Of a stretch of 64,000 bases of DNA, positions 40,862 through 51,896 are shown one piece after another. Positions within the stretch are counted from its first letter, which is position 1; the number at the start of each line of letters is the position of its first letter. This DNA comes from Fictibacillus terranigra (GTDB lineage: Bacteria > Bacillota > Bacilli > Bacillales > Fictibacillaceae), in contig NZ_JAUHLN010000002.1 of the NCBI RefSeq assembly GCF_030412265.1, positions 1,315,942 to 1,379,941 of the forward strand, written 5' to 3'. The translations under genes were made by a program, and so were the position numbers. The notes below the pieces were generated by a model. That model was not told the origin of the DNA, ran no database searches, and saw nothing but the letters and a program-made list of their open reading frames with translations.

Positions 40862-41342
40862 TCAATCCACTGGTCTCCTGAAAACTATTCTTTCCCGTCT
40901 GTATACGACTTCACCATTATCTACATCTCCTGTCGGAAGATATCCCAGTCCTTCGTATAATGCAGCAGCCTTCACATTGTCATGATGGACGGTAAGCCGT
41001 GTTTCGCGACAATGAGGAAATCTCTCCTCAATCCAGGAGATCATTTCTATGCACTGCCTTTTTTCCGTAGCCTTTCCCTTGATGCTGCTCATCAATGAGA
41101 AAACCATTGATCCAATACATGTTATCACTGTGTTCTTCATAGGCATGAATAATGAACCCTGCCATTATTCCTTCTGCATAGATGGCAAACGGAAGATACA
41201 CCACACCGTTTCCGTCTGGCTTAATATAGACTTTGGCCAGCGATACGGCGACAGCAGGCACTAAATGCTCCTGCTCTTTTTTCACTTTTAACCGGACCGC
41301 CTCTTCCCAGTTGCCCCGATTTACAGGCTTTAACTCGATCAT
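40862..41342 (-). pseudogene. GNAT acetyltransferase, frameshifted
   Basis: The N-terminal frame reads IELKPVNRGNWEEAVRL...GFIIHAYEEHSDNMYWINGF and LIDEQHQGKGYGK, including the acetyl-CoA loop QGKGYG. The rest of the fold continues in another frame as CIEMISWIEERFPHCRETRL, then TVHHDNVKAAALYEGLGYLP. Reading GYGK-RQCIEM rejoins them with one A fewer in the AAAAAA run near 41060. A homopolymer sequencing error is possible, so this is the least certain of the broken genes. Resembles spermidine/diamine N-acetyltransferase-type enzymes. Confidence 0.8.
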
Positions 41343-41371
41343 GAGGTTTTCCCCCCGCTAGTTTACTGTAA

Positions 41372-41385
41372 TGGTGCCAGGCACC
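41372..41385. repeat. Dispersed palindrome TGGTGCCAGGCACC
   Basis: Copy of the palindrome also at 35543, in the leader of the broken acetyltransferase gene. Confidence 0.7.
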
Positions 41386-41389
41386 CTTA

Positions 41390-41421
41390 AAAAAACGGCT
41401 CTGCCAATGAGGCAGAGCCGA
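41390..41421 (-). terminator. Terminator
   Basis: On the minus strand CGGCTCTGCC/GGCAGAGCCG stem followed by TTTTTTT, after the four-helix membrane-protein gene. Confidence 0.9.
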
Positions 41422-41429
41422 TATCGAAT

Positions 41430-41873
41430 TTATGCTGTTTTTCGGAACTTCCCTGAAATTCCGATCGCAAATGAAATAATCGTTGTGATCAATAAAGCTT
41501 CTGTAATGGAGCTTAATACTGTATTAAATGACATAACGCTGTATATTTGAATCGATACTCCGATCGGAACGCCGAAAAGAAGAACGACAGAACCAAATAT
41601 CGCATTCTTAAACGTAAACAGTGATGTGCGGTGTGCCCAGTCCAATACACGCAAGCTTAATACCCAGAACATGCTGATCAATGACCAGAAAAACAGGATA
41701 GAAGCTACGAATGAATGAGAAGTCAATCCGAACAGCACGTGTTCAGAGTAAAGGCTGATATTTAAAAAGACTTCGATCGTCTGATAAGCACCAACACCGA
41801 TCAAAAGAATGAGGTGGATTAAAGCAAACTCCATACCTTTTTGCCCGCGGATTCTCCGTTTCAATGAATTCAT
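41430..41873 (-). CDS. Four-helix membrane protein of unknown function
   Basis: The start is 41873 or 41876 after GGGGG. The 147-residue product has four membrane helices (about 20-40, 55-80, 92-112, 118-142) with no charged catalytic motif. Monocistronic and bounded by a strong terminator. No family recognised. Confidence 0.65.
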   Translation of the reverse strand: MNSLKRRIRGQKGMEFALIHLILLIGVGAYQTIEVFLNISLYSEHVLFGLTSHSFVASILFFWSLISMFWVLSLRVLDWAHRTSLFTFKNAIFGSVVLLFGVPIGVSIQIYSVMSFNTVLSSITEALLITTIISFAIGISGKFRKTA

Positions 41874-41990
41874 CATCTTTCCCCCAAAAAATGACTTAAT
41901 GGTTATCGTCTTATCATACAAAAAAAGATTTAGATTTTAAACCTGTTTTTTAAAATTTTTTGCAAAATAACGTTAATTAGTAATATTGTA

Positions 41991-42408
41991 CTATTTTTTA
42001 ACCAGTGCCGTCAAGAAGTCCTCTACACCAAACATGGCACTTCCAGCTTCCATAACGTTCATTCTTCGGCACTCGACCGCCGTAAAGGTGCTGAAAATGG
42101 TTTTCAGCTTATCCTCCGTGTACCCAAGCCCCCCTTGTAATGAACGTTCTTGGTACACTCCCCAGTCTGAAATCTCCGCACCTCCTAAACGGCCACCCGG
42201 TATAAAACACGTCAAGGCGAAATGGCCGCCTGTTTTAAAGATCTGCCTGCAGCTCCACATAGCTCAGCCGTCGATGGGGAGCGAGGTGATGAAAACATCC
42301 TGAATCATAGATAATGTCATAGGAGCCCTTTTCGATATCCAAGTCAAAGATATTCTTATGAATAAAACGTATTGGAAGCTTTAGTTGATCGTCGGAACCT
42401 GCTTTTTG
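41991..42408 (-). pseudogene. SAM-dependent methyltransferase, 5'-truncated and frameshifted
   Basis: The frame QLKLPIRFIHKNIFDLDIEK followed by GSYDIIYDSGCFHHLAPHRR matches a small-molecule methyltransferase from just after motif I. It breaks near 42248 and resumes RQIFKTGGHFALTCFIPGGR, ending VEDFLTALVKK. Motif I (the Gly-rich SAM loop) and the N-terminus are absent. The remnant begins in phase directly after the stop codon of the sugar-isomerase gene, so a deletion apparently joined the two. Confidence 0.75.
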
Positions 42409-43167
42409 TTATGAACGAAGTAGATTTTCAAGAGCTCTTGCATTTTCTTTTGCCGTAGTGGCAAGATCTTTTTCAAAATGCTCCTGTTCCACAATGAACC
42501 ATAATACACTGAATTGATTGCCCTTTTTAACGATAGACTCTAAATCCAATTCTCCTTTTCCCAAAATCGTGCTTTGTTTCTCGGTTCCTTTTACAGCCAT
42601 GTCCTTCATATGCAAAGTAACAAGCCGTTCACCAAGCCGGTCCATAAACTGAACTGGATCGTATCCTGAATAGGCCGCCCAATAGCAGTCCAATTCAAAA
42701 GAAACAAGGGATGGGTCCGTTTCATTCAATAAAATATCGTAGCCTGTTTCCCCCCCATGATCTGCAAACTCGAAATCATGGTTATGATAACCTAAGTTCA
42801 ATCCTTCACGATTTAATAAATACCCGGCGTGATTTAACGTTTCAGCCACTCGTTTATAATCGTCAATGTTTTTCCGATGTTCTTCTATTAAATAAGCCAG
42901 GACCAATAAGTCATTTCCGAGTATCTGATTGTATTCAATCTGCCGCTTAAGTTCATCTTCCTTAAGCTGATCAAGCCCGATGTGGCTTCCCGCCGGTTTC
43001 AGATCATAATCATCCAGCGTCTGCTTTAATGCCTTTGCAGAAGTGTCATGATACCCGGCGAACTGAGCCCCTTTATAACCCCATGATGAAACTTGCTTTA
43101 ATGTACCAATAAAATCTTTTTCACAAAGCTCTCTTATCGTGTAAAGCTGCAACCCTCTGTTCTGCAT
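42409..43167 (-). CDS. Sugar phosphate isomerase/epimerase (AP-endonuclease-2 fold)
   Basis: The 252-residue TIM-barrel protein resembles IolE/YcjR-type isomerases. Metal-site residues are in LGYHNHDFEF (about 124-133), VSFELDCYWAAYSG (about 154-167), VTLHMKDM (about 184-191) and FIVEQEH (about 225-231). Its likely role is interconverting or dehydrating a sugar or inositol derivative. AGGAGGAATGAAGAG precedes the ATG. No other sugar genes lie beside it. Its 3' end touches the deletion joint of a methyltransferase remnant. Confidence 0.82.
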   Translation of the reverse strand: MQNRGLQLYTIRELCEKDFIGTLKQVSSWGYKGAQFAGYHDTSAKALKQTLDDYDLKPAGSHIGLDQLKEDELKRQIEYNQILGNDLLVLAYLIEEHRKNIDDYKRVAETLNHAGYLLNREGLNLGYHNHDFEFADHGGETGYDILLNETDPSLVSFELDCYWAAYSGYDPVQFMDRLGERLVTLHMKDMAVKGTEKQSTILGKGELDLESIVKKGNQFSVLWFIVEQEHFEKDLATTAKENARALENLLRS

Positions 43168-43282
43168 CTCTTCATTCCTCCTTTATCACCAGTGAAACTA
43201 TACGAGATAATCTTATGAAATAGTATGGGACGACACAATGTATTTTTGAAATATTCTTAAAAATATATCAGGCATCATCATA

Positions 43283-43318
43283 CAAAAAAACCGCCTGCCC
43301 TGCGGCAGACGGTTTTTC
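43283..43318 (-). terminator. Terminator
   Basis: AAACCGTCTGCC/GGCAGGCGGTTTTTTT stem on the minus strand after the 125-aa gene. Confidence 0.88.
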
Positions 43319-43321
43319 CAA

Positions 43322-43699
43322 TTAATTATGATATTGTTTGATGTCCAATGGAACCGTCAGACTATCTTTGGCTTTGGCGTCATAGGAACGGAAATGGGAA
43401 ATGACTCGATTTTTTTCGCTCACGCGGCATTCCAGAACCTTTTGATCCAGTCCCTCCTTTGTCTCAAGAAGAAGATCTACATCGCCAAGATTTAATGAAT
43501 ACGTGCAATACGTGATTCCGAGCAGTTCGCTCCGCTTTTTATGTGTTTCAGGATGAAGCATAATAAATGTCGCCAGGTCTGTCACCAACATCGCTGGCTG
43601 GTTCTTAAGCTTTCCGAGTATCTCCCTGAACCCATCAGAAGCCTGCCCTACTCTTTGCTCTGTCCAGTTCAATGCGGTCTGCAGCCAATTCGTACCCAT
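43322..43699 (-). CDS. Small uncharacterised protein (125 aa)
   Basis: The 125-residue soluble protein has two Cys and no recognisable motif (start MGTNWLQTALNWTEQRVGQA; middle ELLGITYCTYSLNLGDVDLL). A good GGGAGGAATAGGT site precedes the ATG. It lies 34 bp after the thiC-coupled small gene and may belong to the same transcript. No function can be assigned. Confidence 0.65.
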   Translation of the reverse strand: MGTNWLQTALNWTEQRVGQASDGFREILGKLKNQPAMLVTDLATFIMLHPETHKKRSELLGITYCTYSLNLGDVDLLLETKEGLDQKVLECRVSEKNRVISHFRSYDAKAKDSLTVPLDIKQYHN

Positions 43700-43733
43700 T
43701 ACCTATTCCTCCCTCATTCTTCCTTTGCCATTA

Positions 43734-45739
<2,006 letters not shown>

Positions 45740-45770
45740 TTAAAATTGAGTCCAAAGTTACACACAGCAT

Positions 45771-45942
45771 AAAAAAAACGGGTTCTAGTAAGAAGAACCC
45801 GATAGGATAGGCAAAGAAAAATATACAAAAATATACTTGACTTCGGCACCTACTTCCCTACGCTGGTATAACCCAGATCAGGTTCAAAGGGTCAAAGAGC
45901 TGTTCCTCTCTTCTCTCAGCCCGTCTGACGGGCTCCCCTAGC
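45771..45942 (-). ncRNA. TPP (thi-box) riboswitch with terminator
   Basis: On the minus strand the aptamer holds GGGGAGCC, GGCTGAGAG, ACCCTTTGAACCTGATCTGG and a TTATACCAGCG-GTAGGGAA core (about 45841-45942). The terminator CGGGTTCTT/GAACCCG + T8 lies at about 45771-45801. TPP binding should stop transcription before thiC. Confidence 0.96.
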
Positions 45943-46169
45943 AGAAAACATATTTTGTTTTCAGAGTAAATGTTAACTTCTCTTTGCTTGTTCCACAATC
46001 GGACTTTTGGCATGGGTTGTTTATCACCGTAAGCGGATGGCCGAAAATTTATGTATAGGCTTTCAATTCACTGAAAAGTAAGACTTATTGCTCATCCGTT
46101 GAAAAGGAGAAATTGCCATGAAATACTTTATACTAATATAACAATTTGAACAAAAGGAGGTTTACTACA

Positions 46170-47525
46170 GTGAAATATGCAGTATTATTTTTCTTCTGTC
46201 TTTCAATCGCTTTTCCAATCCTTCACTCCTTCAACTGCCTTCCCTTTTTTCATAAAAGAAAAAGACGGTATCGGCCAAAACCGATATTTGAAAAAAGTGT
46301 CAGTGTTCTTATCCCTTGCTTCAATGAGGAGAAAATCATTACGACATCCGTTGAAAACATGAAAACATTAACTTACACTTCACTTGAAATTATTTATATC
46401 AATGACGGATCCACGGATGACACCCTCGGAAAACTGGATGAACACCTGCAGCTGAAGAAAAGTACAAGGATTCCTCTGAGCCAGTTAAAACATAAACGAG
46501 CGATCCAGTTTTATCAGTCTGAGCTCTATCCAAATATTTATGTGCTGGATAAAATGAACGGCGGAAAAGCGGACGCACTCAATGCAGGCATTGAATATTC
46601 AAGCAATGAGCTTGTTGTCACTTTGGATGCGGATACCATCATGACTGACCATTCACTGCCTGCCATCAATGAAACATTCGAAGAACAAAATGTCGTGGCT
46701 GCCGGCGGCATGGTACATGTTCTCCAGACCAAAACGAAGAATCCTTTCTCAGGGCTGACATTGCGTGGAACGAACCTGCTCATTCGCGCTCAGGCTCTAG
46801 ATTTCCTGCGTGCTTTTTATATTACAAAAGTGTCACATGCCAGGTTAGGAGCCCTTTCCATTATTTCTGGTGCATTCGGTATTTTCAGGAAAAAGGTCCT
46901 TCTCAGTGTCGGAGGCTACCGCGCAACAATTGGAGAAGACATTGACATTACATTAAAAATTCAGCGCCATATCGCTGGTCAAAAAGATAAAAAGGTGACC
47001 TTTATTCCCGACGCTGTTTGCTATACCGAACTCCCCGAAAACATTTGGGATCTGTTCAAACAGCGGATCCGCTGGCAGAAAGCATTTATCGACTGCGTCA
47101 TCCATTTCAGGTCTTTTCTTGGAAAAAACCTGTTTAGAAGCCCTGTTTCCTTTTTTTATATCTTTGAAGCTTTTATATCCGGCACACTTGCCGTTTATTT
47201 TATGACCAGTATCTTTGTGGTCGATGGATTCGCTCTCCATTCTTCCATTCTTGAATATGTTCTTATCTATGTGTTGTATATTTTTATTTTCGGCCTTGTG
47301 TACGACATGGTAGCGATCGGCATGGGAGAATATTATGGCTACGCCTTTCAGGAAAAGGATACCTATCCCCTTCTTGTCACCATCCTTTTTGACATCTTTA
47401 TTTTCAGGATGGTCACCATGGCCTGTGTGGCCTATGGAAGCATTGCCTATTTCTTCAACAGGGACTGGAATAAGGTTTCAAGAACCGGCAGGGAATACCA
47501 GGCGGATTCCCGCCCTGCCGCATGA
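46170..47525 (+). CDS. GT2 processive glycosyltransferase (PgaC/IcaA-type)
   Basis: The GTG at 46170 is used: AAAGGAGG ends 9 nt before it, whereas an earlier TTG contains that site. The 451-residue enzyme has an N-terminal helix, a GT2 domain and four C-terminal helices. Motifs are LIPCFNEEKI (about 47-56), GGKADALNAGI and TLDADT (DxD, about 159), GED (about 263) and QRIRW (about 306-310, Q/RXXRW of processive beta-glycan synthases). It makes an exported polysaccharide such as poly-GlcNAc or hyaluronan-like glycan. No icaB/D or pgaB partner lies nearby. Confidence 0.88.
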   Translation: MKYAVLFFFCLSIAFPILHSFNCLPFFHKRKRRYRPKPIFEKSVSVLIPCFNEEKIITTSVENMKTLTYTSLEIIYINDGSTDDTLGKLDEHLQLKKSTRIPLSQLKHKRAIQFYQSELYPNIYVLDKMNGGKADALNAGIEYSSNELVVTLDADTIMTDHSLPAINETFEEQNVVAAGGMVHVLQTKTKNPFSGLTLRGTNLLIRAQALDFLRAFYITKVSHARLGALSIISGAFGIFRKKVLLSVGGYRATIGEDIDITLKIQRHIAGQKDKKVTFIPDAVCYTELPENIWDLFKQRIRWQKAFIDCVIHFRSFLGKNLFRSPVSFFYIFEAFISGTLAVYFMTSIFVVDGFALHSSILEYVLIYVLYIFIFGLVYDMVAIGMGEYYGYAFQEKDTYPLLVTILFDIFIFRMVTMACVAYGSIAYFFNRDWNKVSRTGREYQADSRPAA

Positions 47526-47536
47526 AGAGCACAAGC

Positions 47537-47567
47537 AAAAAGCCCCCCGGCCAGGGAGGCTTTTTGC
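47537..47567. terminator. Bidirectional terminator
   Basis: AAAAGCCCCC...GGGAGGCTTTTTG stem between the convergent GT2 and Sco genes. Confidence 0.85.
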
Positions 47568-48190
47568 TATAGTGAGTTTTGTTTTTTCATATCCTTGATA
47601 ATCTGTTGAAAGGGGGTATCCTGTACACCGCCGTACCGTTTGACGATCACTCCTTTTTTATTCACGAGAAAAAGGCTTGCGCCGTGTATAAACTGATTGG
47701 AGGACGGATCGCTCGACACGGCCATCTTAAACGAGTTTTTTGCTAGCTGTTCAATGTTTTCCTTTTTATACCCGGTCAAAAACGTCCAATTGGAAAAATC
47801 CGCATGATACATTTTCGCGAATTTAATTAAAGCCGCTGGAGTGTCCCGTTCTGGATCAACCGAAAATGAAACGAACTGAACCGGCAGATGTTCCTTCTTC
47901 GCCATGTCCTGAAGTTTGGACATGTGAGCAGTCATAGGAGGGCAGACCGTCTCACAGTTGGTAAAAATAAAGTTGGCGAGCCATACTTTCCCTCTCAGAT
48001 CTTCATTTCCGTACGGCTGCTTATTCTGATTGGTGTAAGCAAATGAATCTACCTTCCAGTTTAATTCATCATTCTTTTGTGATGCACCTGAAGCCTGCAT
48101 ATGATCTTTATGATTTTCTTTTTTCTCGGCAGAACAGCCTGCAGCAAATACACACAGCAGCGCAAAAATCATTATCCCGTACTTTTTCAT
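47567..48190 (-). CDS. Sco1/SenC-type copper chaperone lipoprotein
   Basis: The 207-residue lipoprotein (lipobox AAGC, Cys at about 19) has a thioredoxin-like fold. The Sco signature is FTNCETVCPPM (about 76-86, CxxxC) with the distal metal His in QFIHGASLFLV (about 167). Sco proteins load Cu(A) of cytochrome c oxidase outside the membrane or act as thiol redox chaperones (Bacillus YpmQ). It lies directly after a two-component system on the same strand (about 16 bp), so it may be regulated or co-transcribed with it. Confidence 0.9.
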   Translation of the reverse strand: MKKYGIMIFALLCVFAAGCSAEKKENHKDHMQASGASQKNDELNWKVDSFAYTNQNKQPYGNEDLRGKVWLANFIFTNCETVCPPMTAHMSKLQDMAKKEHLPVQFVSFSVDPERDTPAALIKFAKMYHADFSNWTFLTGYKKENIEQLAKNSFKMAVSSDPSSNQFIHGASLFLVNKKGVIVKRYGGVQDTPFQQIIKDMKKQNSL

Positions 48191-48205
48191 CGTATTCCTC
48201 CTATT

Positions 48206-48850
48206 TTACGGCTGAATCCAGCCTTTGTTGTAGGCATAACTTGTCAACTGCACACGGTTCTCGAGATGCAGCTTGCTCAATATATTCTTTAAATGAGTTT
48301 TTACAGTATGCTCAGAGATATAGAGCTTTTCTGAAATCTCCCGGTTAGAGTCCCCTCTTGCCACAAACTGGAGCACATCCTGCTCTCTGCTCGAGAGAGG
48401 AGAAACTACCTTCCCCTGTTTTGTCCTCGTAAACTCATGCAGGATTCTGAACGCCATCTCTTTGGACATCGGTGCTTCATCCAGAGCGAATGCCCTTAAA
48501 TAGCTGTACCATTCACTCGAATGAAGGTTTTTCAGCAAATAGCCTTGCGCTCCCCTCTTCACCGCTTCAAATAAATCGGTAATCTCATCTGAAACGGTCA
48601 TCATTACAACCTTCACTGCCGGATAATGCAGCTTGATAAACTTGGTCGCTTCCAGCCCGTTCATTTGCGGCATGGAGATATCCATCAATACTAGATCCGG
48701 GTTCAGTTTGCCTGTCATCTCAATGGCTTCCTTGCCATTCCTTGCTTCACCGACAATTTGAAATTCGCTGTAATCCTCCAGAAGATCTGAAATCCCTTCT
48801 CTCGCATGAAGGTGATCATCAACTACCAGAATTCGAATAGGAGTATTCAT
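48206..48850 (-). CDS. NarL/LuxR-type response regulator
   Basis: The 214-residue protein has a receiver domain (about 5-118; acidic DD near 11-12, phospho-Asp D57 in LVLMDISMPQMNG, Lys near 107). A LuxR helix-turn-helix covers about 148-210 (LSSREQDVLQFVARGDSNRE...TVKTHLKNILSKLHLENR). It overlaps the sensor kinase gene by 32 bp, a coupled pair. Regulated genes are unknown; the Sco gene downstream is a candidate. Confidence 0.93.
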   Translation of the reverse strand: MNTPIRILVVDDHLHAREGISDLLEDYSEFQIVGEARNGKEAIEMTGKLNPDLVLMDISMPQMNGLEATKFIKLHYPAVKVVMMTVSDEITDLFEAVKRGAQGYLLKNLHSSEWYSYLRAFALDEAPMSKEMAFRILHEFTRTKQGKVVSPLSSREQDVLQFVARGDSNREISEKLYISEHTVKTHLKNILSKLHLENRVQLTSYAYNKGWIQP

Positions 48851-49673
48851 GGCTGATGCCCCCTTTCCTCAGAACGGCAATAAACATTTCATATTCTGTC
48901 AGAGTATAAAATGTCCAGTCCATTTCCTTTGCTCTATCCTGAATGATTTGCAGTCCGAATCCCTTGCCTGATTCAGCCAGAGTGAACGGGCTGCATTTGT
49001 TTTTCACCACACATGACCAGCCTTCTCCCTCTGGGAGGGCCTGGATCCAGAGCTCATTCGTTTTTCCATGTTTTACGGCATTGAGCACCGCTTCTTTCAC
49101 GCACGAATAGAGTTCAATCTTTTCTTTTGCATTCATTTTTGACTCATCGATTTCCCATACCATATGTACTTCAAGCTGGTAATCCTGCTTAAGCTCTTCG
49201 AGATAGCCGCGAATGGTGTCCGTCCAAGCAACGGCTGAAGATACAGGATGAGACCGAAGCGAGTTGATCGCATGCCTTGTATCATCATGTACGTGCTGGA
49301 GCGTCTTTTTAATCTTTTGAAACTGAGGATGAGAGCTCAAAGAAGCTTGCTTTTCCAGTTTCGACATCTTGACAGAGAGTAGAAACAGAGATTGAGCAAT
49401 CCCATCATGAAGTTCCCGGGCAACTTTTTCCCTTTCCTCAAGTGCGGCTTTCTTTGTTTTTTCCTCATTCAGTTCTCCTTGTACCGTTTCAAGTAATGAA
49501 AATAATCGAGAAAGGAATACAACGCTGACACAAAATACAATAAAAGGAGACAGATAGTTTCCTAGTTCCATGGAGATATAGGGCAGAAGCATCGTATGCC
49601 TCACGTACTCCCAGGCTCCAATCGTTAAAGTGGGCAGCAATAGAATCATCCATTTTATCTGTTGATAGCTCAT
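48819..49673 (-). CDS. HisKA_3-type sensor histidine kinase
   Basis: The ATG at 49673 follows GGCGGGGGAAAT; longer frames would start with an AT-rich leader and no ribosome site. The 284-residue kinase has two N-terminal membrane helices (about 8-28, 38-62). A coiled linker leads into the HisKA_3 dimerisation helix with REKVARELHDGIAQSLFLLS (about 97-116; phospho-His in ELHDG). The HATPase domain is about 190-270 (EAVLNAVKHG, GKGFGLQIIQDRA). The short extracytoplasmic loop suggests membrane-signal or intramembrane sensing, as in LiaS/DesK-type kinases. Confidence 0.92.
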   Translation of the reverse strand: MSYQQIKWMILLLPTLTIGAWEYVRHTMLLPYISMELGNYLSPFIVFCVSVVFLSRLFSLLETVQGELNEEKTKKAALEEREKVARELHDGIAQSLFLLSVKMSKLEKQASLSSHPQFQKIKKTLQHVHDDTRHAINSLRSHPVSSAVAWTDTIRGYLEELKQDYQLEVHMVWEIDESKMNAKEKIELYSCVKEAVLNAVKHGKTNELWIQALPEGEGWSCVVKNKCSPFTLAESGKGFGLQIIQDRAKEMDWTFYTLTEYEMFIAVLRKGGISHEYSYSNSGS

Positions 49674-49879
49674 ATTTCCCCCGCCTTGCTGTTTTAAATG
49701 CTTCTCCAACTCCATTCTTTCATAACCAATGACAAAAATAATACCTAAAAAGAGTGATTTTCTTGAAAAAATTGTGAAGCGAACAAAAAATTTAGCAAAA
49801 ATTAGTTTATTTTGACCCAAAATGAGGAATAAGGTGGAAAGAAGTATTCAAATATTCTAACGCAGGGCAGGGTTACATT

Positions 49880-50020
49880 ATGTTGAAAAAAACAGAAGTT
49901 ATACTGTTCATGAAGGAAATCGCCATGCTTACGGATGAATATTTACGCTGCAGAGATCGGTTTCTGAAAGAACAGATAAAAAATGATATCGATTTTCTGC
50001 ATTCAGTGATTCATGCATGA
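49880..50020 (+). CDS. Possible small protein (46 aa)
   Basis: A 46-residue frame (MLKKTEVILFMKEIAMLTDE, then LRCRDRFLKEQ) with a GCAGGG-type leader lies between the kinase and the next terminator. It is probably helical, with Lys/Glu pairs. No family recognised and codon support is limited. Confidence 0.4.
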   Translation: MLKKTEVILFMKEIAMLTDEYLRCRDRFLKEQIKNDIDFLHSVIHA

Positions 50021-50077
50021 TTACATTTTGCCTTGCTGATCACTTTTTTGCGCTGTTTACTTTTGCACTCAACTCAT

Positions 50078-50114
50078 AAAAAACCCAGAGAGCCTTCTTG
50101 GCTCTCTGGGTTTC
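50078..50114 (-). terminator. Terminator of the YkkA-like DinB gene
   Basis: AACCCAGAGAGCC/GGCTCTCTGGGTTTTTT-type perfect stem on the minus strand. Confidence 0.92.
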
Positions 50115-50115
50115 A

Positions 50116-50586
50116 TTAGTTTTTCACGACCGTTCGCTCAACAAGGAGTTTGATCGTATGCAGCTGTCCTAGATGATTGGTTTCATGAAAAACAGCGAAG
50201 TTTGCAAGCTCACGGAATGTTTCCAATCCGAGAAACGGCTTTTTCAATTTTTCATCGAGCGCTTCCTCCGGGATATCTTTTATTCGTACGAGCTGTTCCT
50301 GGAGCTGATTGACCAGTTCTTCAACGGATGGAACAGCCCCCTTCCAATCAGCCGGCTTTGTTCCGTTGCCAAACCATTCTACGTAGTCTTCAGGCAGGTA
50401 AGCTGATTTTTTGGGAAAACCGAAAAGAAATTGCTCCGTAACCGTCAATACGTGTCCGATATGCCAGTGTATTGTATTGTTGAATCCTTCTGGCTGTATA
50501 TCAACGATTTCAGCTGGTACATTGCTTACATTTCTCAAAAATAATCCTCTTGTCATTTCAAACTGCTTATACAGGTGTTGATTCAT
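50116..50586 (-). CDS. DinB-family metalloprotein (YkkA-like)
   Basis: The ATG at 50586 has AAAGGGAG 9-10 nt before it. The 156-residue four-helix bundle carries the DinB histidine triad: NNTIHWHIGHVLT (about 39-51) and FAVFHETNHLGQL (about 131-143). Bacillus YkkA-type DinB proteins are thought to be thiol-S-transferase-like enzymes. A second DinB protein (another subfamily) lies at 20.2-20.6 kb. It is monocistronic. Confidence 0.85.
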   Translation of the reverse strand: MNQHLYKQFEMTRGLFLRNVSNVPAEIVDIQPEGFNNTIHWHIGHVLTVTEQFLFGFPKKSAYLPEDYVEWFGNGTKPADWKGAVPSVEELVNQLQEQLVRIKDIPEEALDEKLKKPFLGLETFRELANFAVFHETNHLGQLHTIKLLVERTVVKN

Positions 50587-50737
50587 TTTCATCATCTCCC
50601 TTTCAATTGCCTTAATTAGACTGTACCAAAAAAACCTCTAGAAAAGCAGTGCAAAAAGTCTGGCTCCATTATGCTTTTTTTCAAGGGCCTTTGCTGTCTT
50701 GCTCTGTATTCAGTTTTCATCATAAATTTTTAACAAC

Positions 50738-50766
50738 AAAAAAGCCGGATATGACAGCCGGCTTTC
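50738..50766 (-). terminator. Terminator of the SDR gene
   Basis: AAAGCCGG/CCGGCTTT stem with T tract on the minus strand. Confidence 0.85.
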
Positions 50767-50783
50767 GCTCGTTGATCGTGAGT

Positions 50784-51416
50784 TTACAGTGATTTTAACG
50801 CATCAGCTACCTGCTGATCACCTTCAAGAATTTCAAAGATTTTATGATTGGCATTCTCAAGATCCAGGGATGCTGCAATCACTTTGGCCACATCGGCTCG
50901 TGCAATACTCCCGCTTCCCAAATTCTCACCGGCCCTGATATGCCCGTTGCCTTCGCTATTGGTAAGGGCACCCGGCCTGACGATCGTGTAATGAAGTCTG
51001 CTGGATTCAAGCCGGTCTTCGGCTTCCCCTTTCATCACTAAATAGTGCTGAAGCTCTTCCGGTCCTTTCTCAGGGGTTCCCGCTCCCATATTGCTCAGCA
51101 AGATAAACCTTCGCACGTTTTGTTTTTCCGCTTCTTCCATAAGATTGATCGCTCCATCCCGATCCACAGCTGCCGTTTTATCCGAACCTGTTTTGGACCC
51201 GGAACCCGCAGCGAAAATTACCGCATCACAGCCTTTTAGGGCTTTTGAAACATCGCCTTCCAAGTCAGCAAGCACGGTTTCTGCCCCGAGCTTTTCCAGT
51301 TCAGAAGCTTGTTCTTTCTCTCTGATCATCGCTCTTGTTTCATGACCTGCTTTATTTAGTTCCTGAAGGATTAATCTCCCTGTTGTTCCGTTTGCTCCTA
51401 CAACTAATACTTTCAT
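50784..51416 (-). CDS. NAD(P)-binding SDR/NmrA-like protein (YhfK-type)
   Basis: The 210-residue Rossmann protein begins MKVLVVGANGTTGRLILQEL with the GxxGxxG nucleotide motif. DAVIFAAGSGSKTG lies about 65-78, RRFILLSNMGAGTPEKGPEE about 101-120, and a YTIVRPGALTNSEG end-of-site at about 143-156. It is typical of Bacillus YhfK/YwnB, putative NAD(P)H-dependent oxidoreductases or sugar-epimerase relatives lacking the YxxxK active site. GGGAAGGGAGCTG precedes the ATG. Confidence 0.87.
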   Translation of the reverse strand: MKVLVVGANGTTGRLILQELNKAGHETRAMIREKEQASELEKLGAETVLADLEGDVSKALKGCDAVIFAAGSGSKTGSDKTAAVDRDGAINLMEEAEKQNVRRFILLSNMGAGTPEKGPEELQHYLVMKGEAEDRLESSRLHYTIVRPGALTNSEGNGHIRAGENLGSGSIARADVAKVIAASLDLENANHKIFEILEGDQQVADALKSL

Positions 51417-51644
51417 TTTTACAGCTCCCTTCCCGTTTACTACTAACGATACTTACCCTCTTCAAACCGAACTTAGGCTGTATTTTTCTCATTCTTAAAC
51501 GGGAAGTTAAAAACGTTGAGGATTTACAGAATTTTCGCTATAAACAGATAAAATGTTACAAATAAATTTCTTTTTGCCACTGCAGGAGTATAATGCTAAA
51601 ATTGTGGTATAAAACTTATAAACCCATACGGAGGTGGTCCCGTC

Positions 51645-51866
51645 ATGGTTTCGTTAGTCAATCACGTTAGCCGGCAGCGTTCCTGGTCAGTTGGACAAAA
51701 AGAGATAAAAGGAATAGAGTTTGATTCTGTTGTAGGAGCTTTGCAGAACTGCCATGAAAATGAAGCAGTTGTTTGCAGAGTGAATGACGATTCCGTCTGC
51801 GTTACAAATATCGACAATATCCACGAACTTGAGGAGATTGGCTATAAAGTCGTAGCTACAAACTAA
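51645..51866 (+). CDS. Small uncharacterised protein (73 aa)
   Basis: A 73-residue ORF with ACGGAGGTGGTCCCGTC before its ATG. The product is alpha/beta in look (VVCRVNDDSVCVTNIDNIHE) with three Cys and ends at a strong terminator convergent to helD. I do not recognise it. Confidence 0.65.
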   Translation: MVSLVNHVSRQRSWSVGQKEIKGIEFDSVVGALQNCHENEAVVCRVNDDSVCVTNIDNIHELEEIGYKVVATN

Positions 51867-51893
51867 CACACCCAAACAGGGTGTGTTTTTTTT
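51865..51893. terminator. Bidirectional terminator
   Basis: ACACACCC/GGGTGTGT stem followed by nine T, between the 73-aa gene and helD. Confidence 0.9.
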
Positions 51894-51896
51894 TCA

